64,000 bases of DNA from Cyclina sinensis (Eukaryota > Mollusca > Bivalvia > Venerida > Veneridae), in assembly GCA_012932295.1 (NCBI GenBank), contig JAAONU010000002.1, forward strand, positions 19,561,770 to 19,625,769, written 5' to 3'. Of the stretch, positions 50,167 to 61,201 are shown piece by piece. The notes below the pieces were generated by a model. That model did no database searches, was not told the origin of the DNA, and was given only the letters and a program-made list of their open reading frames with translations. The first letter of the stretch is position 1. The number at the start of each line of letters is the position of its first letter. The position numbers and the translations under genes were made by a program.

Positions 50167-50739
50167 CTTCAACATAAAAAAATCTGGTTTTAAAATAAAT
50201 GACCACAAAATAGAGTCAGACAGTCAGACATTTATTTGCTAAATATCAGTATGCTTGCCTGGCATGTATTCAAGAAAATATACATCATACTGTCTGCCAG
50301 AAAAGAATAAATAACGCATCCTTAGCTCAAGCAGGTTCAATTCCTCTATGAGAGTTTAAACAAAATGGCCATGATGGCCCTTTATTACTCACCTGAAAAC
50401 CATTATAGATTTTTCCCAGCTGTAACTTCCAAAAATAGAACAAAGATCAATATGTCAAGGTTAAAATATGTTTTCAAAATTGTCCGTGTTTTTAACATTT
50501 CTTTAAACCAACATCACTCAAACAAATATGATACAGGTCCACCTAAAGGAATATTTCTTCGAAACATACATGCCATGATTCTAGATTTCTGGACAGCTTT
50601 AAGGGGCACCTTTCATCATTGGGGGGTTTGGGTGATTAGGGAGATGGGGGTGGGTGGTTGGGGGGAGTGTGACATTTGTATTTATTTTTGTTGGATGATA
50701 TTTCAGTTTAATTAATCTTATAACCTTATATTAAACTTA
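50167..50739. other. THSD7-like upstream intron with an A left-end remnant
   Basis: Plain AT-rich sequence. A decayed A left end lies at about 50353 (ACAAAATGGCCATGATGGCC, then ACTCACCTG), and a G-rich stretch at 50618-50668. Confidence 0.5.
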
Positions 50740-51555
50740 CAGTCTAACCTGTCTTAAGAGACCACACAGGGGAGAAAGGAAATTTGGTCTCTTAAGACAG
50801 GTGGTCGCTTAACTAAGGATTTGTGATGGAAATGTTACAATCTGAACTACACCATATTCTTTTCAATACATTTAATGATCTACTTTTTAAAATGTTAATG
50901 TACACTGTGAAACATGTCAATACTGCATGTATGCACATTAAAATGATTTTATATGAATAAAGCTACAGGAAATTATAACATTGACTTTTTATGCCAATAT
51001 TCCACAAATAAAATTCAACCCAGTACTATACACAGTACATTACAATCTTTCTTGTGCAATAAAATTGTAAAAAGAACTTGACAGTCCATGTATGGCTTTA
51101 AACAGTCATAAAATTGTCTGATATTTTGACTTGTTTACGTTCCATCTACAAAGAAATAAAGTGTTCCTTGATTTCTGCAAGATGCTGTAGAATGTCAGAG
51201 CTACCTTTAGAAAGAGCAAAGTCATTTGCCTCTGCACATGAAATGGCATTCGTTTCTGTATTTTCATTATTATTATCATTATCATCATCATCATTATTAT
51301 TATCACCTTTATCATCACTGCCTACTAAAGACGACAAGTTTCCAGCTGACTGATTAGCCAATAAACTTGTTTTGATCATTTACCGGTCGCATAGCAACGT
51401 TAAGGTGGTGCAATATTAAGGTCGGTAGTCGCGTTTCGCAGGGGGTCGTTGAACTAAGTTAAATTAATGAATAAAAACGCTCAGGAGGAATTTGTAATGG
51501 TCATATAAGGCAGGCAGTCGCTTGTGAAAGGTGGTCTGATTGGCAGATTAGACTG
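50740..51555. mobile_element. 816-bp pogo/Tigger-like TIR element
   Basis: Ends CAGTCTAACCTGTCTTAAGA and the imperfect inverse (TTAGACTG), next to TA. The flanks carry an identical 13-bp direct repeat TATATTAAACTTA (50727-50739 and 51556-51568). A minus-strand frame at 51146-51379, ending AEIKEHFISL after an acidic D/N-rich tract encoded by ATC/ATT repeats, could be a pogo-type transposase C-terminus; that part is weak. Confidence 0.6.
51262..51315. repeat. ATT/ATC trinucleotide microsatellite
   Basis: Tandem tcattattatcatcatc run inside the pogo-like element; it encodes the D/N-rich tract on the minus strand. Confidence 0.9.
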
Positions 51556-51568
51556 TATATTAAACTTA

Positions 51569-52009
51569 CTCCTAAAGTCATATCACATGCAGTGTATCTC
51601 TAAGTACAACTACTGCCATTTTTGCTGACATTATTTTACTGATAGTACTTAAAAGTTAAAAACCAAGTGCATGGGCACACCATATTTATTCACCAGTAAT
51701 ATCTTTTTGTCCAGAAAATTACTCAAAGGTCACGTAATGCAATTTTGCAGCCATCAAACAATGAAACACGGTATTTTATTTCAATTTTTATTCCTCTATC
51801 AGTAGTATATCATGTAAGTGAATAGAAAAATGTGGCATACATAAGTTAACAACATGTATATTTATAAATGAATGATTGATGTGGGTTTGGGGATAATTGG
51901 AAAGGGCCGTATACCATTAATTACACTGACCATTAAACGATGACTAATTTAACACATTTACAAAGATCAATTGTTAACATGTGTTGCATGCAGTAATGAT
52001 GACACACCA
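51569..52009. other. AT-rich sequence, nothing recognised
   Basis: No exon, repeat unit or terminus could be supported. Confidence 0.5.
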
Positions 52010-52725
52010 AATATCTCAATAATACACCTTCTGGTTTGTGAAAAGAAGATTTTTTTAAGTTTTTACCTCTTTTACTCTTTTAAGTCTTTCAAAAATCAAG
52101 TGACCCATTGTGGTGGTTGGGGGAATTTTAAGCCCAAGAGGATAATTTGAACAGTCTTGGTAGAAGACCTCCAGATGATGCTCCATGCAAAATATCTAAG
52201 CCCTAGGCCTTGTGGTTTCATTAAAGAAGATTTTTGAAGTATATGCCTCTATTAAATCAAGTGACCCCCTCGGGCGGTGCCATTAATTACCCCAGAGGCA
52301 TAATTTGAACAATTTTTGTAGAGGACCTCCAGGTGCATGCCAAATATTAAATCCAAAGGCATAGTAGTTTCAGACAGGAAGAATTTTAAAGTTTCTCTAT
52401 ATAAGCCTATGCAAATTTTGACTCCAAGGGCATAATTTTAACAAACTTGGTAGAGGTCAATTAGACACTGCTACAAACCAAATATCTAAGGTTAGATCTT
52501 ATGGTTTCTGACATGAAAATTTTCAAAGATTTACACAAATAGGACCCCAAAGGTATAATTTGAACAAACTGGGTAGAGCTCTACTAAATGCTTTGTGCAA
52601 AATTTTAGAACTAGACTTTTAAAGTTTTTCCTATATATTGCTTTATAAACATGTGATCCCTTGGGCGGGGCCAATTTTAACCCTAAGGACATAATCTGAA
52701 CAAACTAGAACTGCCTGGCACTAAT
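52010..52725 (+). repeat. Decayed A1 monomers
   Basis: Four to five diverged A1 units (ataatttgaacaa, ggtagaggtc, ccaaatatctaag) with no termini. Confidence 0.75.
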
Positions 52726-53650
52726 ACCCCCCTGCATACCATTTTGTCAGTAGCTAGGGTACTGGTATATGGGAACATGTTACTTTATGCCTGGACTAAA
52801 ATTAAGTATGAAAAATTACTGAGAGCAATAACTCCAAAATTGAACAAAAAAAAGTTATGGTTCTTGGGCACTGCATTTCTCTTCAGTGAGATTTATCCAT
52901 CTATGAAGTTTCAAGTTGATATCTTCAATACTTTTTTAGTTATGCTTCAGATGAATTAAGTATGAACAATTTCAAAGGGCAATAACTCCAAAATAATGCT
53001 AAAGAGAGTTATGGTTCTTGAGCACTGCACTTTTCCTTAATGAGATCTACTCATCTACGAAGTTTCAAGCTGATAACTCTATCTATTTATCTATTATATT
53101 TAAAGTTGACACCTCCAATACTTTTTGAGTTATGCTGCTGACAAAAATAGACTTACTCCGGAACTCGGCAAATGTGGGTTTTTCCCAGCTAATCCGGGGG
53201 TACAAACAAACTTTTACAGTTACAACAAGGCAACACGTTGATCAACCTTTTGTGAAGGGCTGTGCACCGTGAAGTCATAACGGTAAAAGTTTGTTTGTAC
53301 CCCCGGATTAGCTGGGAAAAACCCACATTTGCCGAGTTCCGGATAACATCTATTAAGTATGAACAATTACAAAGGGCAGTAACTCCAAAATTTTTCAAAA
53401 GAGAGTTATGGTACATAAGCACTGCATTTTTCCTCAGTGAGATATATTTATCTATGAAGTTTCAAGTTGATATCTTCATAACTTTTTGAGTTAAGCTGCA
53501 GACAAAAATCAAGTATGAAATATTTCAAAGGGCATTTATTCCAAAATTATGGAAAAAAAAGTTATGGTTCTTGTGCACATTTCCTTGATGAGATCTATTT
53601 ATCTTTGAAGTTTCAAGCTGATACCTCAAATACTTTTTGAGTTATGCCAC
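52726..53650 (+). repeat. Tandem array of about-160-bp units, MITE inserted
   Basis: Four units with gggcaataactccaaaat, agttatggttctt, gcactgcattt and tttcaagttgatatct. The left edge (ACTAGAACTGCCTGG, then AATACCCCCC) resembles the element end at 17083. The array is interrupted at 53157-53343. Confidence 0.75.
53157..53343. mobile_element. 187-bp MITE with perfect 61-bp inverted repeats
   Basis: 53157-53217 and 53283-53343 are exact reverse complements over 61 bp (starting TCCGGAACTCGGC), around a 65-bp loop. No coding capacity. Perfect arms suggest a recent insertion or conversion between arms. The target duplication is unclear (TTA/TAA at the edges). Confidence 0.92.
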
Positions 53651-54253
53651 AGACAAACAAAATCTGATGGTCCATTTTTTTCCAAAATAAATCAAATTTA
53701 AGTATTTTAATATTATTAAAATGCCAAAATTTCTAACCTTAATCCCAATTGGTCCCTAATGCAAACCTTCACACTTATCATAAACCCATAAAATTGCCAC
53801 TGTGTACAATGACCCAAGGCAATTATCACCAATTAAGTGATTAACTCTTACAAGTGTGCTTGACTGACAGCTAGTTAATCAATTATGTTAACTGGTGTTG
53901 AAAAATTATAACCTTGTGAAATTTGGACTACTACTTATTTTGTACTGTCAACACACCATTTAATATAAGCATTGTAATTCAATTCATAAAGTTTTCATAT
54001 TTTATAGTAACAGAAAAAGTGATGAAAGCATATATTAGGCATACAAATGTTAAAAATTGTTTTTGACTGATTTATTTTCATGGATTTCGATGGGTTGGTG
54101 GTGGGGTTGGAGATGGGGGGGAAGGGGTCTCGGACTGATTGAGATTTGCAACTTTCCAGAGTCCTGCTTAGCAGTATAGGAGGAGAAGTTGTTGAAGTCA
54201 AATTATTGAAGACGCATTACACATGACTCATGGCAGACAATCAATGATCACAA
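53651..54253. other. AT-rich sequence with a G-rich patch and an A-like tail
   Basis: Mostly unrecognised. G-rich at 54088-54128, then a decayed A-like tail (gaggagaagttgttgaag) before the Helentron terminus. Confidence 0.45.
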
Positions 54254-54533
54254 CAAAAAAACATCGCAATGCAACGAAACCAGGTTTTCAACATTATTGT
54301 TTCAGAAAATCTTTGTCATCAAGTGCCATGGTGCATATTGTCAGCATTTTTTTTAATTGAAATGTTTGTTATTTGATATATACATTTATCATTGCTCTAT
54401 GATGGGGAGTGCCTTTGACCAACACCTACATACTGTCAAAAGGGAGATAAAACATCAAAATCTTTTTAAAAAAGCGTATTAAAGTTACGATATAGATCAT
54501 GAAAATAAATCTAACTTATTTCTTATTATAACC

Positions 54534-55361
54534 TTAATCCAAGAATGAAATCCAGGTCATCTTATGGTCACTCCAGTATGTTTCTAATACACCTGTCTTG
54601 TAGCTGGTTTCTGTGGTGTAAATATGATCAAGTGCTGAATGATAATCTGTGGTCTCCATGCATAGAGCTGGTACAGCATTAGTTTCATTCTTCAAGAAAT
54701 CATACAGTTTCTGGCATTTTGAGAGTTGAAGCTGGTCAATGTTCATGTCTCCAACAATGACTAATGGCACATTCTGCTGATGTAGTTTTTCGACAGCTGT
54801 ACATATTTTGTTGATATTTCCAGGTGGATTACAGTAGACAGAGATGACTTCATAGAGTTTATTGCACTTACAAAGCACCACACTTGTACCTTCTATTCCC
54901 AATTCTTTTGTGTGAGTACTGGACACAATTTCTAGTCCATTTTTCACATAGATAAATGTCCCATAAAGTGGTCTATTTTGGTTATCGTCAGTGTACAGAC
55001 AAACTGGATCCTGAATGTCTTCCATTGCATAGTGTTCCTTAGAGTCAGTTTTTTTTGCCCATGTTTCTTGCACAACTATAACATCCATATTCACAAGTCT
55101 TTCATTTTTTCGATAGTGTTCAATGTTCTTATGAAGTGATCTAGTATTATGGCATATTATTATGAGTTCTGACACAGAAATACTTGTTGTTTTCCATACC
55201 AATTCTTTGTTAGTACGTAGTCTTGCCATTTCCTGCTCCACTAAAGGATCGATTTTAATTTTGCTGGCATCAAAATCTAGAAGAGACAGTCCTTCCAGAG
55301 ATCGGACTCTACTCAGAGCAACATACACCATATGTTTTCCTACTCTGCCCTTGAATGACAC
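54534..55361 (-). pseudogene. Helentron RepHel C-terminus: Pif1-like helicase end fused to EEP endonuclease
   Basis: A 275-codon open frame ending in TAA. Residues 10-30 (VYVALSRVRSLEGLSLLDF) match the last conserved helicase motif of Pif1-type helicases. A short linker is followed by an endonuclease/exonuclease/phosphatase-like domain whose metal and catalytic signatures are all visible: N72, QE at 98-99, GDMN at 204-207, DH at 245-246 and SDH at 264-266. A helicase followed by an AP-endonuclease-like domain is the known signature of Helentrons (Helitron2), rolling-circle transposons that nick, unwind and copy one strand. The frame is continuous here, but the protein lacks its Rep nuclease and most of the helicase, and a deletion separates it from the preceding frame (55373-55776). 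A family-B terminus lies about 240 bp beyond the stop. Domain identity is strong; present function is doubtful. Confidence 0.85.
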
Positions 55362-55372
55362 AGCAATTGTAT

Positions 55373-55776
55373 TTAGTGTAGATAATTGTCAAAGCTTCAG
55401 CTGCCTTTAATGGAAACTGCTTTCGGACAACTTTCATCTTATCTGTTTTCCCTACTTGAAATTGTTTCTCAATCTTTAATATTGGAGTCCAAGATTTGTC
55501 TATCTGTTGACTAGCCATGTACAAATGTGCATTTTCAGTCCGTGTTTCTGACTCCTGGAACATAACTCGTACTAAAGATGGATTGTTGTTAAAACACTGA
55601 ATCAGAATTATCCTACAGCCAGCACCATTGGTGAGCCCATCACTAGTATTGAGATTGTGAGTCAAAATGTAGTTCCCCGATTCCTTTAGCAAGAGTTCAT
55701 ATGGTAAATTCTGAGTTTTTTGTGGCTCAAGATCTCTAGCAAAGATGGCTAAGTCAGAACTCCATAGAAGAACCCT
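55373..55776 (-). pseudogene. Helentron helicase fragment, upstream frame
   Basis: An open frame continuing the same protein on its N-terminal side. The frame is open from about 55776 (after a TGA) and includes LARDLEPQKTQNL before the first methionine. It contains NTSDGLTNGAGCRIILIQ, the Pif1-helicase stretch normally written as N-G-x-x-G, and FPLKAAEALTI, which in intact Pif1 and Helitron helicases runs straight into the H-K-S-Q-G motif. Here that motif is gone: after ALTI only four bases remain before the sequence resumes as TLNTIAVSFKG in the other frame. The gene is therefore broken by a net loss of about 14 nt at about 55373-55390. Nothing resembling the HUH Rep domain or helicase motifs I-III was found upstream. 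Confidence 0.8.
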
Positions 55777-56206
55777 TCATGTCAGACATTTTAATGAATA
55801 CTAGTACTTATATAAAAACAACTGAAAAACTACCCTCTTTAACTATTAGCAACAGATGTAAAAGCACAACTGGCACCTTGAGGAAGTATGAGTACAAGGT
55901 TAACAACAAAGCACAAAATTCACCACGCTACAGTACAAAGTTAATTACATAGCACACAATGAACCATGCTACCTAATAGAAAAGTGATAATTTCATATCA
56001 TATTCTTACCTTTTTGTTACCAGTATATCCAACAGTCAAGGATAAAAGTTACATTCTGAAAACTGCTCAAGTAAACATTTATCATGCATTTATTTATAAT
56101 ATTACCATAGCAAATCAAGCTGGAGCTATATGTTACAGTGATTTACGCTTGTGATATGACTTTGATCATAACTAAAAATTGTAGGCTGAAAAATGCATAT
56201 TTGAAA

Positions 56207-59200
56207 ACAAGAGGGCCATGATGGCCCTGGATCGCTCACCTGAGTACTTTGGCTGTAGGTTTGCTGTTAAGCAGTATTTCATTTTTTAACTGAAAATATG
56301 TACCGTATATACTCGCTTATAAGACGCATTTTTAGGAATCATATTATAAGGTTGTCGAGGGGGGAACGTCTTATAAGCGCGTCCTTCAAGAGAAAAAAAA
56401 TCCCAACAAGAATCTGGCTTCTACAGTCAAGATTTCGGCAACCGTTATGTGCTGCAAACTGTTCAGTAACTTACCGGGGCTAAACAAAAAAATTACCATT
56501 CCTGTAGAAATTAATCAACGACTTTTAATTAGTATGAAAAGTATTGCTAGATGTTCTTGTTTTGGTCTAACAAAGGCTTATTTCTCCTTTTTAGACAGCG
56601 TCAGCGTTACTTTCATTTCAACATCAGCCATTTTGCTAGGAGTGCTAAAGCGCATCCCGGGCCGTACCGCACCGTATTAAATTATGCTCAATCGGGGTAT
56701 ACTACTTGTTCTTTCTTTAACATTATTTTATGTTTTTAAATAAAAGAATGTTTGGCAATAAGTTAATATTTAATTTTTTTTCAATTAAAACATCACTTTA
56801 AAAACTGTAAATCGCAATTATTGCTTCAAGTCACGCTAACAATAATGTTAAATTCTCACATTTAAAAAACTGTGAAATTTAGTAAAGGGGTCTCACTAAT
56901 GAACAGACTGTTATTTCAATGATTCGCAGGAGTTGATAGCCGAGACCCTTTTACTGTTAATTGTCTGGCATTGTATATTAATTATACGCCAATTAGATGC
57001 AAATTTTCAGCAAATTCTTATCGAAGAACATAATTGTTGTATAAACACAACCAGCTTGTGATTGCCTAATTGTGTCTTCTATTGATTGGTTTGAATTTGC
57101 TGACTGACAGTTCAGTATGCTCAGACCGCAACATGATTGGATAATATATCGATATGGGCATGTTTTATTGCTGATACTGCCGTTGGTGTTAGTGAGAAAA
57201 TGGTTCGTAACTGGCAATCAAAACAAAGTTAATTGATGAATGTGATAGCGCCGTCGGTATAAAAAAAATTTCGTGGTTGAAGTTAAAAGTGAAAGACTCG
57301 GTAAATGATACGGGAAATAGTTTACCGATCATGACTACCTGCTCAGACTGCAACAGGATTGGATAATATATCGATATGGGCATGTTTTATTGCTGATACT
57401 GCCATTGGCGTTAGTGAGAAAATGGTTCATGACTGGCAATCCAAACAGAGTTAATTGATGAATGTGATAGCACCGTCGGTAAAAAAAAATGACGCGGTTG
57501 AAATTAAAGTGAAAGACTCGATAAATGATACGAGAAATAGTTGACCGATCATTACTTGTGCTACAATATGATTAAGGACATTTCAGCTTGCCAAATTTTA
57601 ACTGTGAAGTAGTGAAACCAATAAATTGTCATTGTTATAACTGGTAATTATGGCAATGTGATGAATTGTTAGTGCTATGGCTTGTATGATCATACCTTTA
57701 GGAAATTAAGTATTAAAAAGTAATCCGGTACCGGATGTATACAGTTGCTGTTAATAAATGGATGTCACTGTATTTGTAGGAAGTTTTTCTTGGGGTTTAA
57801 GAAATAAAATTAATTCAGACCTTGTCAAAAATTAAATAAAATATGTTAAAATTAATTTTGTTTAAATATTTTCAAAATACCAAAAACAAATACAGCAGTT
57901 GGGTTTCCAAGTTAAAGTTCAAAATTTCATGAACCCCGTGACCTCGGACGATGTGAAAATCTGACCGCGTCTTATAAGAGGGTCAATGCAAAAAGTACAT
58001 ATTTTCAACTCAAAGTTAGGGGTGCGTCTTATAAGCGAGAGCGTCTTATAAGTGAGTATATACAGTAAGTGCCTACAAACCAAATATGTAAAATATCAGT
58101 CAATAAATAAAGGCTCTATGACAGAAAGTAGAAATATCTATTATAAGCTATGGTAACATTGACCTTGACCCAGTGACCTCAAACCCGACCCATGGGTAGA
58201 CGTCCATGCAAGGAACCTATATACTGAATATCAAAGATATTGGTCTATAAATGAAGGCTCTATGAGGTACAGTAGATAAATTTATATTTAGCCTCCGTGA
58301 CCTTTAACCTAATCTAATAATTTCAAAAAGCTTAATAAAGCTTGCTTCATGCCAAATTTTAAAATTCTACGCCTTATGGTTTCAGACAAGAAGATTTTTA
58401 AAGATTTTCTTCTATACTGCTATTTAAAACTTGTGACCCCTCGGGTGGGGCCAATAGTGACCCGAGGGACATTTTTCAAACAAACAAGGTAGAGGTCCAC
58501 TAGACAATGCTGCATACCAAATATCTAAGCGGTAGGCATTGAGGTTTCCAGTAAGAAGATTTTCAAAGATTGCCTTTTTTACATATTAAGGGTCCCCGGG
58601 CCAGGCCAATTTTGACCTCGGGGCCAACATATAAACAATACTGGTAAAGGTTCTCAACACAATACTCCACACCAAATATCTAAGGTCTAGTCCTATTAGT
58701 TTCGGAGAAAAATGATTTTTCATGTTTTTCCTATATAACTTTATGTAAATCAAGAGAACCCTGGGGTTGGCCAATTTTGACCCAGGGGACATAATTTGAA
58801 CAAACTTGATAGAGGTCCACTAGACAATGCTGCATACCAAATATCTAAGCTGTAGGCAATTTGGTTTCTGAGAAGAAGATTTTTAAAGATTTCCTCTATA
58901 AGCCTATGTAAAATCAATTTACCGCCGGGGTGGGGCCTATTTTGACCAAGTGGCTATAATTTGAAAAAACTTAGTAGAGGTCTACTGGACAATGCTGCAC
59001 ACCAAATATCTAAACTCTAGGCCTTGCGGTCTCAGACAAGAAGATTTTTTAGAGTTTTTCCTATATAACTCTATATAAAACATTTGACCCCTGGGGCGGG
59101 GCAATTTTTGACCCAGGAGCCATGATTTGAACAAACTTGGTAAAGGTCCACTGGACAATGCTGCACACCAAATATCTAAACTCTAGGCCTTGTGGTTTCT

Positions 59201-59632
59201 GACAAGAAGATTTTTTAAGTTTTCCCTATATAAATCTATGTAAAATCAACTGACCCCTGGGATGGGGTCAGTTTTGACCCCACTGTCATAATTTGAACAA
59301 ACTTGGTAGAGGTCCACTAGATGATGCTTCATACCAAATATCTAAGCTCCAGGCTTTGTGGTTTCAGAGAAGAAGATTTTTAAAGATCCAACTTTTAAAA
59401 TCTAATTTTAGCTCCAGTGAACTAGAAATGCAATGGACCAGAACCATTTGAACAATCTTGGTAGAGCTTCATGCAAGGAACATCCCAGGCAAGTTTCATT
59501 TAATTTGACCCTTTGATTTCAGAGGAGATGTCATTTGACTGAAAAGTTGATGACGGACGGACAGACGGACGACGGACAAAGACTGATCAGAAAAGCTCAC
59601 CCTGAGCACTTTGTGCTCAGATGAGCTAAAAA
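56207..59632 (+). mobile_element. A1 element split by a pogo-like element
   Basis: Left end ACAAG plus AGGGCCATGATGGCCCT at 56207; right end CTCAGATGAGCTAAAAA. The A leader aaaatatgtaagtgcc is split at 56302/58066. A1 monomers 58420-59400. It sits inside the Helentron remnant. Confidence 0.88.
56303..58065. mobile_element. 1763-bp TIR element, TA target, CTTATAAGACGC ends
   Basis: The ends share CTCGCTTATAAGACGC versus CTCACTTATAAGACGC inside 25-bp inverted repeats (two mismatches). TA lies at 56301-56302 and 58066-58067. A 222-bp tandem duplication (57119-57340 and 57341-57557) lies inside. No transposase recognised; mariner/pogo-type and non-autonomous. Confidence 0.88.
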
Positions 59633-60026
59633 CAAAGGGCCATAATAAGGTAAAAAATTATCAAATCACAAAACCTCGAAAATACGCGCCAGGGCACTTG
59701 ATGACAAAGCTTCTGTGAAAGTTTGGTCAAAATCCCTTGAGAAATGTAGGAGGAGTTGTGCACAGAAGAAATTGTTCACTATATATTCCATATAAAGAAA
59801 AAAAAAACAAAGGGCCATAACTAGGTGAAAAATTATCGAGTCACAAAACCCCGACAATATGCGCCAGGGCACTCGATGACAAAGCTTCTGTGAAAGTTTG
59901 GTCAAAATCCCTTGAGAAATGTAGGAGGAGTTGCGTACGGAAGAAATTGTTTACGCCCACACACCCACCCGTCGACATACCTCAATATAATAACCATTTT
60001 TTTTCCTTCGGAAAACCTGGTTAAAA

Positions 60027-60610
60027 ACTCACCGTAGAGCACTTTGTTCTCAGGTGAGCTAAAAAGGTTGGGATACCTAAAGTGGGGATGGGGGGTGGAG
60101 GGGGGGGACGGGGAGCTGGGTTACCTAGGTGAGGATCAATTACTTCAAAAACCTATCCAATTAACAAGGCAATGGCTTTAAATTTCTGACTAGAGACTTT
60201 CTTATGACATTTTCCTATAGAAGTCTATGTTAAATCAAGTGACTCCTGGGGTGGAACCAATTCTGATCCCAGGGTCATAATTTGAACAATCTTGGTAGAG
60301 GTCCACTAGATGATGCTACATACCAAATATCTAAGCTCCAGGCCTTGTGATTTCAAACAAGAAGATTTTCAAAGTTTTTTCTTTAAGTTGCCATAGCAAC
60401 CAGAGGTCTGCATGGAATTAAATTCTTTGAACCACTTTGGAAGAGCTTTATGCAAGGAACATCCCATGCAAGTTTGATTGAATTTGGCCCAGTGGTTTCA
60501 GAGGAGATGTCGTTTGAATGAAATTGTCGACACCTCACGACGCACAACGCACACTGGACATTGGGGTATGACAAAAGCTCACTCTGGCACTTTGTGCCAG
60601 GTGAGCTAAA
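60027..60610 (+). mobile_element. A right-end remnant, G-rich patch, A1 right end
   Basis: ACTTTGTTCTCAGGTGAGC then TAAAA at 60064; G-rich 60085-60120; A1 monomers 60200-60480; terminus GGCACTTTGTGCCAGGTGAGC then TAAAA at 60610. Confidence 0.75.
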
Positions 60611-60708
60611 AACACCGTTCGGGTATATAATGCTCTGCTAAGCATTGGTCTTTTTGATCCTTGTAACCAACCACTCCTCAAAGCATTTAATTTGGAGACC
60701 AAGTAGAT

Positions 60709-60867
60709 TTATACCACATGTGAATTTTTTTGCGAACTATCAGGAAACACGGCCCTGAACATTTTTTCAATTTCTATATTAGAATTGTATGACTGATAGT
60801 TACAGATTGTGTGTAGTGTCCAATGAATCTCTGCTCTTTTATGTCTCTTTGCCACATACCTATCAAT
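60709..60867 (-). pseudogene. Degenerate transposase-like fragment
   Basis: An open stretch starting IDRYVAKRHKRAEIHWTLH and later IEIEKMFRAVFPDS before a stop. The pattern A-E-x-H/x-W...S-N-x-x-I...F-x-x-x-F-P-D-S resembles a region of hAT-like or otherwise uncharacterised transposase proteins common in molluscs and fish. It is surrounded by stops, so it is not functional. Recognition rests on pattern memory only. Confidence 0.4.
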
Positions 60868-61039
60868 CTATTTTGTTCCACTACTTTTGGCTTCTGTGTT
60901 ATTAGATGTGGGTGGAAGTGGAACTCATATCATTGTTCATAACATCCAGCTTACTACTACATGTACCATTATAATTATGTCTGAGCTTTGGTCTTGACAC
61001 CCATACTCCCTTCTTGTCTAACAAAAACAAACCCATTCT

Positions 61040-61201
61040 TTAACAACAAAAGTGCAATTTTAATACTTTTTTACATGTAACACACTTAGCACATGAGTCA
61101 ATGTGCTTTTGCCCATCTTTGCCAAATTGATTGATATACTCCATGCACAATGTACAGCAAGCTCTCATGGATATCTCGATTGTTTTTCCATGGGCTATGC
61201 C
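61040..61201 (-). pseudogene. Cysteine-rich remnant, possibly the same dead transposon
   Basis: A short open frame with RACCTLCMEY, then HIDSCAKCVTCKK and HFCC before a stop. The spaced cysteines could have been a zinc-binding segment. It lies about 170 bp upstream of the FPDS-containing fragment in the same direction. No family can be named. Confidence 0.3.

Larger units (their letters stand above)
54254..60026 (-). mobile_element. Internally deleted Helentron with both termini, interrupted by an A element
   Basis: The left terminus at 54254-54292 carries the degenerate palindrome ATCGCAATGCAACG and then ACCAGGTTTTCAAC. The right terminus at about 59985-60026 ends GGAAAACCTGGTTAAAAA. These are the same paired ends as the family-B element at 24529-26598. 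Between them lie the RepHel-EN remnant on the minus strand, an A element (56207-59632) and two copies of a B-type monomer (59640-59950). A stretch next to the left end (54301-54345, rich in cttgatgacaaag on the minus strand) is homologous to that monomer in inverse orientation. In gene sense the 5' end is at 60026 and the 3' end, with its hairpin, at 54254. That both ends belong to one element is inferred; the left end with the gene is firmer. Confidence 0.55.

Noticed and set aside
50312..50347. tRNA-like text (TAGCTCAAGC then GGTTCAATTCC)
   Set aside because: The A-box-like and B-box-like parts are far too close and no cloverleaf forms; perhaps a worn SINE scrap.
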